The position numbers were made by a program, and so were the translations under genes. From WTKD01 sp965243525 (GTDB lineage: Bacteria; Spirochaetota; Spirochaetia; WTKD01), in assembly GCA_965243525.1 (NCBI GenBank), contig OZ251568.1, forward strand, positions 744,001-808,000: DNA of 64,000 bases, in the 5' to 3' direction. The notes beneath the pieces were generated by a model. That model worked only from the letters and a program-made list of their open reading frames with translations. It made no database searches and was not told the origin of the DNA. Of this stretch, positions 24,436 through 33,975 are shown one piece after another (the first letter of the stretch is position 1; each line of letters starts with the position of its first letter).

Positions 24436-25335
24436 TCATAGATTTGAAAAAGCTACCGCAGTTTGCGCCGCAATACGTGCATTGTTCAACAACAAGGCCA
24501 TATTTGCCTTTAGTGACTTCCCCTCTGAAAGTTCAGCAATTCGATCCAATAAAAAGGGCGTCACAGCCTTGCCCCTGATATCTGATTCAACCAAATCAAA
24601 AATGGCTTGTTCGTGCCAAGAATGGTATTCATCTTCACCTATTGCATGGTCGGAAGGAACCTCAACACAAACCAAAGCCGCAGTATTTAGCTTCATATTT
24701 CTTGTCGCACGCCATAATGCCGCAATATCCTGGGGCCTGTCTACTCGGGTTGTAATTGGCGATGTTCCACGTACAAAAAATTCAGGAAACATACTCGTTT
24801 GATATCCCCAAACAGGAATGCTTCTCGATTCAATGATCTCAATAGTCTTTGGAATATCACCGACTGATTTCACACCACTTGTAAACACACAAATAGGGTG
24901 TTTTTCTAATCCCCCGATATCCGCTGAAATATCAAATGACCGTGCTACCCCTTGATGGGCACCACCGATTCCCCCTGTTGCAAAAAACTCTATCCCTACC
25001 TGATGTGCTGCGTACAAGGTGCTTGCAACAGTCGTGCCTCCATGTTTCTTTGTTACAAAAAGATGCGGCAGGTCACGCGAGGAGGTCTTAAGACTATTCC
25101 CATCAGCAATGATTGATTCCAACACATCCGGAGTCACCCCTACACGTAAAATACCGGCAACCACCGCAATAAAGACCGGAATCGCTCCTTCTTCAGATAT
25201 CACTTTTACAACATCGTGTATGAACGACATGCTGTGTGATTTTGGAAGCCCGTGCGTGAGCATGGCAGTCTCCAATGCAACGACAGGCCCTCCTGTTTGA
25301 ATTGTTTTTTCAATGCTTGATTCGACTTGAATCAT
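24436..25335 (-). CDS. psuG: Pseudouridine-5'-phosphate glycosidase
   Basis: A 299-residue enzyme that reversibly splits pseudouridine 5'-phosphate into uracil and ribose 5-phosphate. Conserved stretches include 'VVALETAMLTHGLP', 'PVFIAVVAGILRVG', 'TTVASTLYAAHQVGIEFFATGG', 'CVFTSGVKSV' and 'VPVWGYQT'-like 'IPVWGYQTSMFPEF'. Length matches the family. The usual pseudouridine kinase (psuK) is not adjacent. 'aaaggagagga' precedes the ATG. It is divergent from the GH32 gene across a long A+T-rich spacer. Confidence 0.93.
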   Translation of the reverse strand: MIQVESSIEKTIQTGGPVVALETAMLTHGLPKSHSMSFIHDVVKVISEEGAIPVFIAVVAGILRVGVTPDVLESIIADGNSLKTSSRDLPHLFVTKKHGGTTVASTLYAAHQVGIEFFATGGIGGAHQGVARSFDISADIGGLEKHPICVFTSGVKSVGDIPKTIEIIESRSIPVWGYQTSMFPEFFVRGTSPITTRVDRPQDIAALWRATRNMKLNTAALVCVEVPSDHAIGEDEYHSWHEQAIFDLVESDIRGKAVTPFLLDRIAELSEGKSLKANMALLLNNARIAAQTAVAFSNL

Positions 25336-25720
25336 GTTTCCTCTCCTTTAAATCCTGCCAGACATAATAAACTCTTTTTCATCTTCTCTCTCGACATTCC
25401 AATCTACCTGGCATATCGACGATTGATCTTGAAACAGATTCCTGCTTCAAGAAAAGTTTTTTGCACAAAATAAGACAGATGCTTTTTTATAAATTCGCAT
25501 ATCGACCAGTTCAACAAAAATAGCACAGCCTATCCGTGAGAAATTCTTGCGCAATGCTCCACACAATTCTCACCTGGCAAAGCGTTCTCAATTTGCTTGT
25601 CAAAAATTTGTGCATGCCTTATTTAACTGTACAAAAATAATACTTTCTATTCAATAGAATAATTTTAAATATTTCTTATATAAACCTTTTTTTATAATAA
25701 AAAATAAAAAGCAGTTTTTA

Positions 25721-25770
25721 TATAAAAACATTTAGATATATAAAAACATTTAGATATATAAAAAATTTGA
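25721..25770. repeat. 18-base A+T tandem repeat, two full copies and one partial
   Basis: The unit tataaaaacatttagata occurs exactly at 25721-25738 and 25739-25756, followed by a degenerate partial copy at 25757-25770. It lies about 160-200 bases upstream of the GH32 start. Phased A-tracts of this type can bend DNA or act as an UP-like or protein-binding element. Confidence 0.8.
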
Positions 25771-25848
25771 GATTACTTTTGCGGCCATCTCAACCCTCAC
25801 AATTTTCGCAAAAATGTTGTTTGTTAAAAATCTTCCCTTGCCCGCGCA

Positions 25849-25868
25849 ATGCTATCTTATGATAGCAT
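25849..25868. promoter_or_regulatory. Inverted repeat upstream of the GH32 operon
   Basis: Arms atgctatc and gatagcat are exact complements with a four-base spacer, about 60 bases before the GH32 start codon. Position and symmetry fit an operator for a dimeric sugar-responsive repressor, though the regulator is not encoded nearby. It is not followed by a U-run, so a terminator is less likely. Confidence 0.4.
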
Positions 25869-25927
25869 CATAGTTCCTGCAAAAATAGTTCACAGATTTC
25901 AATGAGCATTGTATTGCACATAATTCT

Positions 25928-27418
25928 ATGCCTTCATACACTGAATCCATGCAAACTAGACCGCTGGTTCATTTTCATCCACAACGGTCCTGGATGAACG
26001 ACCCAAACGGGTGTTTTTTTTACGACAAAACCTATCATCTTTATTTTCAACACAATCCATTTGACATGGTCTGGGGACCCATGCATTGGGGGCACGCAAC
26101 AAGCTCCGATCTTGTGAACTGGGATCATAAACCCATCGCAATTCATGCTGATGGAAACATGACTGCCTATTCTGGATCGATAGTTATTGATACACACAAT
26201 GTTTCGGGATTGTTTTCGCCAGAATCTGCACCCCCCAATATCATCGCATTCTATACTCGCTGTCATGAAGACAAAAATCTACAAGAACAATGTCTCGCAT
26301 ATAGCCTTGATGGGGGGACAACGTTTCTCCAATACCATCATAATCCTATTATTGCAAATCCAAACATAGCTGATTTCCGGGACCCCAAGGTTGATTTTCA
26401 TGCTCTTTCGCAATCGTGGATCATGGTGCTTGCTGTTTCCAACACCATTCATTTGTATCGGTCTGCAAATTTGCTTGATTGGGAGCTTGTTTCAACTATC
26501 TCTGCAAGCCTTGAAGATTTTGACGGAGCCGTAGAATGCCCCGATTTTTTCCAATTGCCGATTACCGAATTTGACGGAAAAAACACCCATATCATAGAAA
26601 GAGAGCTCAACACAGAATATTCCCTATGGGTTTTGACCTGTTCGTTTCAGTGCAAAGAATTGATTCCCTCTCAGCGGTATAAAATTGGAACCTTTGATGG
26701 GTCTGTATTCACCCCCATTTCTCAGAGATGGGAGATTCTGAACTATGGTATCGACGCCTATGCATCGCAAACCTGGCATCACCCCACACAAAAGCATGAA
26801 AAGACACAGATTGCATGGTCTGCACATTGGAGCTATGCGAACAATACCCCTATGCAAACCTATCGAGGAATCATGACCTTCCCTAGCCTCTTGCGCATTG
26901 CAACATATGGTGGGCACTACCACCTATGTCAACGAATTACCCCCTCTATCTATTCCTATGCGCAAACGTTCTTTTCAAAAACCTGTTCTCAATTCACACA
27001 TATTCCATCACAAGGAGATGCACAACTTGTCGAGATTACCATACAGGGTGATCAAGCGTTCAGCGTCAGCTTGTTCTGGAGCGATACACAGCGGGTAGAC
27101 ATCGACGTAAATCCCAATGCCATCGTATTTGATCGCAGCAAGAGTGACAGTTTTTTTGAAGCAGCGCAGACAAGAATATTCACTATGCCTATCCTGCACA
27201 ATCAACCAGGGAACAGGCGTTTGACCATTCTCATCGACTATACTATTGTTGAGCTGTTCATGTACGATAGACAGGTTGGAACATACAGGGTGTTCCCTGA
27301 ATGTAAACGATTACAATTCTTGAGCATTACTCCACATACGATGGAGTCCATCGATATCGAAATTTCTAAAATTTTTAATACTATTAGACCCAGCTATGCT
27401 GGAAAGGAGATACTATGA
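25928..27418 (+). CDS. GH32 beta-fructosidase (sucrose/fructan hydrolase)
   Basis: A 496-residue glycoside hydrolase family 32 enzyme. The nucleophile Asp is in 'WMNDPNG' near residue 24, the stabilising 'FRDPK' motif is near 155, and the acid/base Glu is in 'ECPDFF' near 207. The five-bladed propeller is followed by a beta-sandwich whose end shows 'NRRLTILIDYTIVELF'. There is no signal peptide, so it should cleave imported sucrose or fructo-oligosaccharides in the cytoplasm. The start is unclear: ATG 25928 or ATG 25949, neither with a ribosome-binding site. Its stop overlaps the start of the binding-protein gene (ATGA), tying it to the ABC importer that follows. Confidence 0.9.
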   Translation: MPSYTESMQTRPLVHFHPQRSWMNDPNGCFFYDKTYHLYFQHNPFDMVWGPMHWGHATSSDLVNWDHKPIAIHADGNMTAYSGSIVIDTHNVSGLFSPESAPPNIIAFYTRCHEDKNLQEQCLAYSLDGGTTFLQYHHNPIIANPNIADFRDPKVDFHALSQSWIMVLAVSNTIHLYRSANLLDWELVSTISASLEDFDGAVECPDFFQLPITEFDGKNTHIIERELNTEYSLWVLTCSFQCKELIPSQRYKIGTFDGSVFTPISQRWEILNYGIDAYASQTWHHPTQKHEKTQIAWSAHWSYANNTPMQTYRGIMTFPSLLRIATYGGHYHLCQRITPSIYSYAQTFFSKTCSQFTHIPSQGDAQLVEITIQGDQAFSVSLFWSDTQRVDIDVNPNAIVFDRSKSDSFFEAAQTRIFTMPILHNQPGNRRLTILIDYTIVELFMYDRQVGTYRVFPECKRLQFLSITPHTMESIDIEISKIFNTIRPSYAGKEIL

Positions 27419-28713
27419 AAGGAATTATATCAATAATTCTTATGTTATGTTTAATTGCACTGAGTACACTGGTGCTTTTCGCTGGTGGTGACAATGAGAG
27501 GATGTCAGGCCCCACTGAGATCAGTCTTTGGTATCACGGTGCAGGAAACGAAGTAGAGCGATCTATCCTTGTTGGGATAATCGATGATTTTAATGCATCT
27601 CAGGATGCATATACTGTCGTGCTTGAGGAATTTCCACAGGAATCTTTTAACGATTCGGTAATTGCTGCAGCGCTTGCAGGCAACCTTCCTGATATCATTG
27701 ATGTCGATGGTCCTGTTATGCCAAACTGGGCTTGGGCTGGATATCTTTCTCCGTTGGAAGTTCCAGCAAGCAAGATTGCAAGATTTCTGCCTGGCGCAGT
27801 CGGAAAATGGGATGGAGAAACCTATGCGATAGGGCTCTGGGACGCTGCCGTTGCAATCTATGCACGTCGTTCAGTGCTGGAGGCAAACAATATTCGCATA
27901 CCAACCCTCGATAATCCATGGTCTCTTGAAGAACTTGATGCAATATTAGTCAAACTCCAAAATACCGGTGATTATGAGTATGCACTTGATCTTGGCATGG
28001 CATGGACCGGGGAATGGTATCCCTATGCCTTTTCACCTTTTTTGCAGAGTTTTGGCGGCGATATCGTTGATCGATCGAGTTTCCACACTGCCGAAGGTGC
28101 ACTAAACGGACCAGAGGCCATTGCATTTGGTGAATGGTGGCAGAGTCTGTTTGAGCGAGGATTGGCTCCTGGAACCACTCAAGATGGAGCTGATCGTGAC
28201 ACTGGGTTTATTGATGGAAAATATGCCCTTCAATGGAATGGAAACTGGGCAGGAATTCCCACATTAGATGCGCTCGGCGACAATGCTGATGACCTTTTGT
28301 TTTTGCCTGCACCTGATTTTGGAAATGGTCCTGTTATTGGTGCTGCTTCGTGGCAGTTTGCCGTTTCTTCAACAAGTGAAAACAAGGAAGGTGCCAATGC
28401 ATTCATTGAATTCGCCATCCAGGACAAATATCTTGCGCAGTTTTCAGATGGTATCGGGCTTATCCCGGCAACTCCTGCTGCTGCTGCTTTGACAGAAAAT
28501 TATTCTCCAGGGGGAGCACTGGAAGTGTTCTTTGCATTAAGTGAAGAACAAGCTCTTATTCGCCCACCGTTTCCGGGGTACATTGTTGCAGCCAAGGTAT
28601 TTGAAAAAGCATTGGCAGACATTGCAAACGGAGCAGATGTACGTGACACATTGGATGCAGCTGTAGACGAGATCGATGCTGATATTGAAAACAACAGCTA
28701 CTACGGTTTTTAA
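27415..28713 (+). CDS. Sugar ABC transporter substrate-binding protein (fructan/sucrose system)
   Basis: A 432-residue extracellular solute-binding protein of the MalE/type 1 family. A signal peptide (about 1-23, ending 'VLFAGG') lacks a lipobox cysteine at the cleavage site, so the mature form should be periplasmic. Fold features include 'SLWYHGAGNEVERSILVGII' at the start of the first lobe and 'YALQWNGNWAG' in the second. 'aaaggagat' precedes the ATG, which overlaps the GH32 stop. Likely ligands are sucrose or short fructans, inferred from GH32. Confidence 0.88.
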   Translation: MKGIISIILMLCLIALSTLVLFAGGDNERMSGPTEISLWYHGAGNEVERSILVGIIDDFNASQDAYTVVLEEFPQESFNDSVIAAALAGNLPDIIDVDGPVMPNWAWAGYLSPLEVPASKIARFLPGAVGKWDGETYAIGLWDAAVAIYARRSVLEANNIRIPTLDNPWSLEELDAILVKLQNTGDYEYALDLGMAWTGEWYPYAFSPFLQSFGGDIVDRSSFHTAEGALNGPEAIAFGEWWQSLFERGLAPGTTQDGADRDTGFIDGKYALQWNGNWAGIPTLDALGDNADDLLFLPAPDFGNGPVIGAASWQFAVSSTSENKEGANAFIEFAIQDKYLAQFSDGIGLIPATPAAAALTENYSPGGALEVFFALSEEQALIRPPFPGYIVAAKVFEKALADIANGADVRDTLDAAVDEIDADIENNSYYGF

Positions 28714-28736
28714 TATATATTTGTGACACCATGTCA

Positions 28737-28760
28737 GAAAGGGAGCAGCCGCTCCCTTTC
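28737..28760 (+). terminator. Intercistronic hairpin after the sugar-binding-protein gene
   Basis: Exact ten-base arms 28737-28746 (gaaagggagc) and 28751-28760 with a four-base loop, followed by 'tttg'. It sits 24 bases after the binding-protein stop and 15 bases before the permease start. It probably lowers permease expression relative to the binding protein or protects the upstream message. Confidence 0.65.
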
Positions 28761-28774
28761 TTTGAAAACCTACT

Positions 28775-29905
28775 ATGCTGAAAAAAGATCAACCAGCGGC
28801 CCTGGTCCAGACAAGCCAAAAAAAAATTCGCCCTCACACACATCGAGATGAAACTCTCACCGGTTGGTTTATGGCTGCCCCGGCAATACTCCTTGTTATG
28901 TTGTTTCTCATAACACCGTTTTTCATGTCGGTGGTATTATCCTTCACCAACCAACGCCTTATCTCACCAAACCCAACTGAATTTGTAGGGTTACGAAACT
29001 TTTCGCGTTTGTTAACGCTGCGAACGCTTACCCTTGAACCAGTACGTGATTCAATTGGAAGCATTCAATACAACGAAGAAGGAGAGGTGCTCTATCCAAG
29101 CATACGGAGCTATACGCGCAATAACCCTGACTATCCAAAATTAGATGGCTTGCGAGAACTTGCAACCTGGCATTTTGGTGAAACGCGCCTTGTATTTCTT
29201 GCAAGCGATGTTGTGTTTTACAAGGCATTGTTGAATACGTTTCTATTCGTTTTGGCGATTGTCCCCCTGCAAGGTGGCTTCGCTCTTCTTCTTGCGCTCT
29301 TGCTCAATCGCCGATTACGCGGGATAACCGTTTTTCGTTCGATTTTTTTCACTCCAGTTGTCATTTCAATGGTTATCGTCTCGCTCCTCTGGCGCTTTAT
29401 CTATGACGGAGACAGCGGATTACTAAATGCAATGCTCAACGCAATAACCTTTGGCAACTTTAAACCTATTAGCTGGCTCGGAGATACAAAGACTGCACTT
29501 TTTTCCGTTATTGTCATGTCCACTTGGCAGGGAGTCGGGTTTCATATGGTTATATGGCTTGCAGGGCTTCAAAATATTCCCGGAGCATTGTATGAAGCTG
29601 CATCTATCGACGGCGCCAATGCCTGGCAAAAACTGCGGAACATCACCCTTCCAGGCCTGCGTAATACTGCTATTTTTGTGTTTGTAATTATCACCATGCA
29701 GGCATTCGGTCTCTACGTGCAAATTGAGGTAATGACTCGGGGCGGACCGCTCGATTCAACACAATCACTCATTTTTCAGGCTGTACAGCGAGGATATGGA
29801 AAACAAGATATTGCGGGTGGTTCTGCCCTATCGTTGATTTTCTTTTTGCTCGTGTTCAGCATAACATTGACCCAACGTATCCTCACCCGGGAGAAACGAT
29901 CATGA
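28775..29905 (+). CDS. Sugar ABC transporter permease, MalF type
   Basis: A 376-residue permease, longer than most lacking the MalF periplasmic domain. After an N-terminal cytoplasmic tail and first helix (about 32-52), a roughly 100-residue periplasmic loop (about 60-150) precedes five further helices. The ATPase-docking EAA loop is 'EAASIDGANAWQKLRNI'. It pairs with the next gene. No ATPase gene is present in the operon, so a shared MsmK/UgpC-type ATPase elsewhere is expected. The ATG lies 15 bases after the hairpin, without a strong ribosome-binding site. Confidence 0.9.
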   Translation: MLKKDQPAALVQTSQKKIRPHTHRDETLTGWFMAAPAILLVMLFLITPFFMSVVLSFTNQRLISPNPTEFVGLRNFSRLLTLRTLTLEPVRDSIGSIQYNEEGEVLYPSIRSYTRNNPDYPKLDGLRELATWHFGETRLVFLASDVVFYKALLNTFLFVLAIVPLQGGFALLLALLLNRRLRGITVFRSIFFTPVVISMVIVSLLWRFIYDGDSGLLNAMLNAITFGNFKPISWLGDTKTALFSVIVMSTWQGVGFHMVIWLAGLQNIPGALYEAASIDGANAWQKLRNITLPGLRNTAIFVFVIITMQAFGLYVQIEVMTRGGPLDSTQSLIFQAVQRGYGKQDIAGGSALSLIFFLLVFSITLTQRILTREKRS

Positions 29906-30789
29906 CGCCGCTGCATGCATCGAAAAAGCTACTAAGCACTATAAAAACGATCTGCGTATACCTCGTGTTGGTCTTTATCGCTGCAATATTTATATTTCCA
30001 CTCTGGTTTATGATTATGTCCTCATTTAAACCAGACCTCCAACTACTGCGAGATACCCAAAACATTCGTGCCTTTCTCCCCGTTGGTGATGTATCGATGA
30101 ATAACTATAATGAGGCCTTTGTCCGCGCACCGATTGGACGATTCTTATTCAATTCGATTTTCATCTCGGTAACAACGGTACTCATCGGATTAGTTGTCAA
30201 TTCAATGGCGGGGTATTCCTTTGCGATCCTCAATTGGCGCGGCAAAAATATTATAATTTCAATCATCATTGCAACGATCATCATTCCTTTTGAAACCATT
30301 ATGATTCCCCTGCTCCTGGAGGTGAATTTTCTACCCTGGTTTGGGTTTAAAGGATTTACCATTGGATGGCTGAACACCTATCATGTGCAGATTGTTCCGT
30401 TTATTGCGCATGCATTCCAGATATTTTTGTTTTATCAATTTTTTCGTGATATTCCACGCGATACCCTGGAGGCTGCGCGCATTGATGGCAGCACCTGGTT
30501 TCGTATCTATTGGAATATTGTTATTCCAATTTCTGGTCCTGTTTTGGCAACCGCAACCATCCTGCGATTTCTTGAAATGTGGAATCAGTTTGTCTGGCCA
30601 AGAATGGTTGTACAAACTGAGGCGCTCCGCCCTGTTATGGTTGGGGTGCAGTATTTCTTTCAGCTAGACACCCATTGGGGTGAGATCATGGCCTATCTGA
30701 CCATCATTACAATCCCTGTCTTGCTCGTTTACCTGTCCATGCAACGCGCTTTTATTGAAAGTATTGCAACAACCGGCATAAAGGGATGA
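29902..30789 (+). CDS. Sugar ABC transporter permease, MalG type
   Basis: A 295-residue six-helix permease. Its EAA loop is 'EAARIDGSTWFRIYWNIVIP', and 'FPLWFMIMSSFKPDLQLL' near the first helix is typical of MalG partners. It starts within the stop of the MalF-type gene (ATGA overlap). It is the last gene of the GH32 operon. The 190 bases beyond hold no obvious terminator. Confidence 0.92.
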   Translation: MTPLHASKKLLSTIKTICVYLVLVFIAAIFIFPLWFMIMSSFKPDLQLLRDTQNIRAFLPVGDVSMNNYNEAFVRAPIGRFLFNSIFISVTTVLIGLVVNSMAGYSFAILNWRGKNIIISIIIATIIIPFETIMIPLLLEVNFLPWFGFKGFTIGWLNTYHVQIVPFIAHAFQIFLFYQFFRDIPRDTLEAARIDGSTWFRIYWNIVIPISGPVLATATILRFLEMWNQFVWPRMVVQTEALRPVMVGVQYFFQLDTHWGEIMAYLTIITIPVLLVYLSMQRAFIESIATTGIKG

Positions 30790-30979
30790 AACTGGTCCAG
30801 GAGAATTCTCTTCGCATTTTTATAAACGATAGCAAGAATCTTTGCATAGAATAGCGTTACTAGAAAAACTCTTTACATAGAACAGGAGGTGGGCGACGTT
30901 CAAGAAAGCAGAGAAAAATTTTCTACGCTACAAAATATACTGTGCAATGTTAAGAACTCTCAACCCTCAAAAATTCTTT

Positions 30980-31870
30980 TTAGTTAATGGTGAGTTTTCT
31001 GCCTTCACATATTTTCTTAAGTTTTCTTGCTGTCTCAGCTGCAAGCCTTTCATCCGGAAGTACCATGTCAGGTAGCCTACAAAAAGGGATCATCTCTGCA
31101 GTGAGTGGCCCTGTGTATGCGATCTTCTGCAATTCAGCAAAAACTGCATCAAAGTTAACGTCGCCACGTTCTAAATCATCTGTGAATCCATGCAGACCCC
31201 CAAGACAATCTGATCGTTCATAGTTCTTCAGATGCACCGCAAAGATTTTATCAGCAAGGACGGGTATCCAATGTTCCGCATACCCAAAAGCACATACGTT
31301 TCCAACATCAAGATAAACTCCCAAATAATCACTCTCAACTTGCGAAATGAAATGTTTCATTTCCATGGGAGAAAGAAGAAATTTACTCCAAACATTTTCT
31401 ACAGCTAGTCTTACCTTCTTTGTTGCTGCATAGGGAAGTATCGTTTTGAGAGAATCAAGTGCATGATTCCAAACATCATGATAGGGAGTAACAGGCACCG
31501 TATCATCCCATGCCACGTCTACTGTTCCTCCGGTAATCAATATGGTATCGATCCCCAAATTAGCTGCCATATCTATATAGGTACGGGTAAATTGCAATGC
31601 GCATTCTCTTTCTTCTCGTTCTACTGCTGCAAGCGAGCAAGTCCAATATTGCCCCGTTGCAAGAGTCGGCAAGGCAACGTCAGCTTTGTTGGCATAATCA
31701 CGAATATCTTCCAATTCTGTTTGTGTCATAGTGGTTTTGAGACAGTCACCTACGCTGAGTTCTATAGCGGATAATCCAAAAGATTTGACCATTGCGATGG
31801 CCTTTTGTGGGCTGAGTATACCGTCAAAACCGCCAAGTACCCAATAGTTTAAAGCCAATATATTGTCCAT
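30980..31870 (-). CDS. Sugar-phosphate isomerase/epimerase family TIM-barrel protein
   Basis: A 296-residue xylose-isomerase-like TIM barrel (tagatose 3-epimerase/UlaE type). Metal-binding residues expected for the family appear as Glu in 'AVENVW', Asp in 'YLDVGNV', His in 'VHLKNY' and Glu in 'TAEMIP'. The substrate is a keto-sugar or its phosphate; identity is not readable. It follows the Gfo/Idh dehydrogenase by nine bases. The two together, downstream of an ABC importer, suggest oxidation of an imported sugar or polyol to a keto form that is then epimerised. Confidence 0.82.
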   Translation of the reverse strand: MDNILALNYWVLGGFDGILSPQKAIAMVKSFGLSAIELSVGDCLKTTMTQTELEDIRDYANKADVALPTLATGQYWTCSLAAVEREERECALQFTRTYIDMAANLGIDTILITGGTVDVAWDDTVPVTPYHDVWNHALDSLKTILPYAATKKVRLAVENVWSKFLLSPMEMKHFISQVESDYLGVYLDVGNVCAFGYAEHWIPVLADKIFAVHLKNYERSDCLGGLHGFTDDLERGDVNFDAVFAELQKIAYTGPLTAEMIPFCRLPDMVLPDERLAAETARKLKKICEGRKLTIN

Positions 31871-31879
31871 TCTTTTCTC

Positions 31880-32947
31880 CTAAAGATACGTTATACGTTG
31901 TTTTCTACCTGTAACAATTGATTGCTCTGCTGTTTGCACCATGCACATTGCATCAGCCATCTCAGACAGAGGCAGGTAGTCATAAGGCGGTCTCCCTTGT
32001 CTGATGGACGTTAGGATATAATCAATCTCCCGATGCCATCCTGTAGGCAGATGCGGATCCCCGAGATCTGGGGTGGGCTGGCTGCCATCTTCCATAAAGA
32101 TTTGCAACCCTTGTTGAGTAAATTGCATAGTACCTTTCTCACAAACGATGAGAAAACTCATATCAAAAGGAGTCCCAGCAGCAGGGCTCCAACTTCCATC
32201 TGAATAGATAAGGCTTCCATCTTCATAATCGTATACAGTCATGCAATGATCTACCCCAGTGTCTGATCGAAACCCTTGCAGGGCAAAGGACTGTAATGCC
32301 GTGGGGCGTCCAAAAAAATAGCGCACAGCATCAATATCATGGATGTGCAAATCAAGTAATGCACCGCCGCTTTCTTGTGCATTCATAAACCAATTATTCC
32401 AGGCATTCCCTGCAATGTTGCCAGATATCCTTCTGAAATATGCAGATTTCACTGCTCCTAGCGTTCCAGAATGGTACAATCGTCTTGCATAAGAGTATTC
32501 AGGCCAATATCGGATGCACATGCCCACAGAAAAAAATCCCTTGCTTGTGCTTGCTAGTTGCAATAATTCAGCTGCTTCTTCTACTGTTCTTGCAAGAGGT
32601 TTTTCACACAAGACATGTTTTCCCGTTTTAAGTGCATGTGAGGCGTGGCGAAAATGAAGATGTGTCGGTACGCAAATATCTATGAGATCTATCTTGTCGT
32701 CTGAGATGAGTTCTTCAATGGTCGCATAGCATCGTATCTCCTGCAAATCAACTTTGTCGCTCTCTGCTTCGTCATCTATATTTCCTGCGATACTGCTCCA
32801 ATCGCCTTCTCGTTTACGTAGGTCAACATCGGCAATAGCAACTACCTTGGCAAGTGGGTGTTCCTTGTATATCCCAAAATGCGTTGATCCCATGAACCCT
32901 ATGCCTGCTATTCCCACTCGTATAGGTGTATTATTTTCTTTGTTCAT
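31880..32947 (-). CDS. Gfo/Idh/MocA family sugar or polyol dehydrogenase
   Basis: A 355-residue NAD(P)-dependent oxidoreductase. The Rossmann motif is 'GIAGIGFMGSTHFG' near residue 13, the catalytic-lysine motif is 'CEKPLAR' near 115, and 'GGALLDLHIHDIDAVRYFFG' in the C-terminal half carries the family histidine and aspartate. It oxidises a cyclic polyol, sugar or glycoside to a ketone. It is probably co-transcribed with the ABC importer upstream (180-base gap) and the epimerase downstream. Confidence 0.85.
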   Translation of the reverse strand: MNKENNTPIRVGIAGIGFMGSTHFGIYKEHPLAKVVAIADVDLRKREGDWSSIAGNIDDEAESDKVDLQEIRCYATIEELISDDKIDLIDICVPTHLHFRHASHALKTGKHVLCEKPLARTVEEAAELLQLASTSKGFFSVGMCIRYWPEYSYARRLYHSGTLGAVKSAYFRRISGNIAGNAWNNWFMNAQESGGALLDLHIHDIDAVRYFFGRPTALQSFALQGFRSDTGVDHCMTVYDYEDGSLIYSDGSWSPAAGTPFDMSFLIVCEKGTMQFTQQGLQIFMEDGSQPTPDLGDPHLPTGWHREIDYILTSIRQGRPPYDYLPLSEMADAMCMVQTAEQSIVTGRKQRITYL

Positions 32948-33126
32948 TTGTTACCCTTTCTGTCGATTCCTGCGATTAATGCTATCTGCGTGGTGTATAG
33001 TTTGATTCCAGGCGAACTACCCAATGATTCACGGTTCTCTCAATCAACGCCTTCTCAAAACTAACGCTGCAATAGCAATTCCTAAGATACTAGGATCCAA
33101 CAATCTGGTTTAAGCATCCGCCTCAG

Positions 33127-33975
33127 TCATCCTTTTATCGCCCCTCCTGTTAGTCCTGCCACTAATCTTTTCTCCATAAGATAGAAAAGTATAAGCACCG
33201 GAATAAGTGCCATACATGCAGCCCCAGTGAGCAATTCCCATTCCACGGAAAATCTACCCACAAACTGAAACAACCCCACTGTTAACGGCGTTTTCCGCGT
33301 AGATTGTACAAATGACAATGCGAACAGAAATTCATTCCATGTATAGATAAAAGTATAGATAGCAGTAGCTACAATTCCAGGAACTGCAATTGGCAATAAT
33401 ACGTACACCACAACCTGAAAGCGGTTACAGCCATCAATCTTTGCAGCGTCTTCTATGGCAACCGGTATGGCTGAGAGATAACCGTTCAACATCCATATGG
33501 TGAAGGATGCAGTAAAAATCGTATTCGCAAGGATAAGACTGAGGTATGTATCGACAAGACCGGTCAATACGACAACTTTAAACAAACTAATTACAATAAT
33601 TACCGGTGAAAACATCTGTATCACAAGAAAGCAAAATAATATTGCTCTTTTCCCTGGAAATCGGAGACGAGAAACCGCATAGGCGGCAGGGATGCAGATA
33701 CCAAGATTTAAGATCATTGTTACAAGAGAGATAACGAGACTTGATTTGAAATAGTTTGCCAAAGGGATTACTGACCACACAGTAACAAAATTCTTCAGTG
33801 TGAATTGTTTTGGAAACCAATAAGGAGGAGAATGGTATATCTCACTCGATGATTTGAACATCGAAACAACCATCACAAAAAAGGGAAACAGCATGATTGC
33901 TAATAACCCTATGACCAGAGCCATGATGATTCCCTTATAGAGAGCTAGTCTTCCCTTACTCATGAGATTCGTCAT
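33127..33975 (-). CDS. Sugar ABC transporter permease, MalG type (second system)
   Basis: A 282-residue six-helix permease with the EAA-type loop 'EDAAKIDGCNRFQVVVYVLLP' and the end 'LVAGLTGGAIKG' typical of MalG proteins. Its ATG overlaps the stop of the MalF-type partner by four bases. It belongs to a separate importer from the GH32 one, again without its own ATPase gene. Confidence 0.92.
   Translation of the reverse strand: MTNLMSKGRLALYKGIIMALVIGLLAIMLFPFFVMVVSMFKSSSEIYHSPPYWFPKQFTLKNFVTVWSVIPLANYFKSSLVISLVTMILNLGICIPAAYAVSRLRFPGKRAILFCFLVIQMFSPVIIVISLFKVVVLTGLVDTYLSLILANTIFTASFTIWMLNGYLSAIPVAIEDAAKIDGCNRFQVVVYVLLPIAVPGIVATAIYTFIYTWNEFLFALSFVQSTRKTPLTVGLFQFVGRFSVEWELLTGAACMALIPVLILFYLMEKRLVAGLTGGAIKG

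Larger units (their letters stand above)
25336..25927. other. Long A+T-rich divergent intergenic region with repeats
   Basis: A 592-base non-coding stretch between psuG and the GH32 gene. It holds an extremely A+T-rich core (about 25620-25770), an 18-base tandem repeat at 25721-25770 and an 8-base inverted repeat at 25849-25868 (both listed separately). No credible ORF, tRNA or CRISPR repeat is seen. It probably carries the divergent promoters and regulatory sites of psuG and the sugar operon. Confidence 0.6.

Noticed and set aside
25721..25770. CRISPR array
   Set aside because: The copies are directly adjacent without spacers, only two are complete, and no cas genes are nearby.
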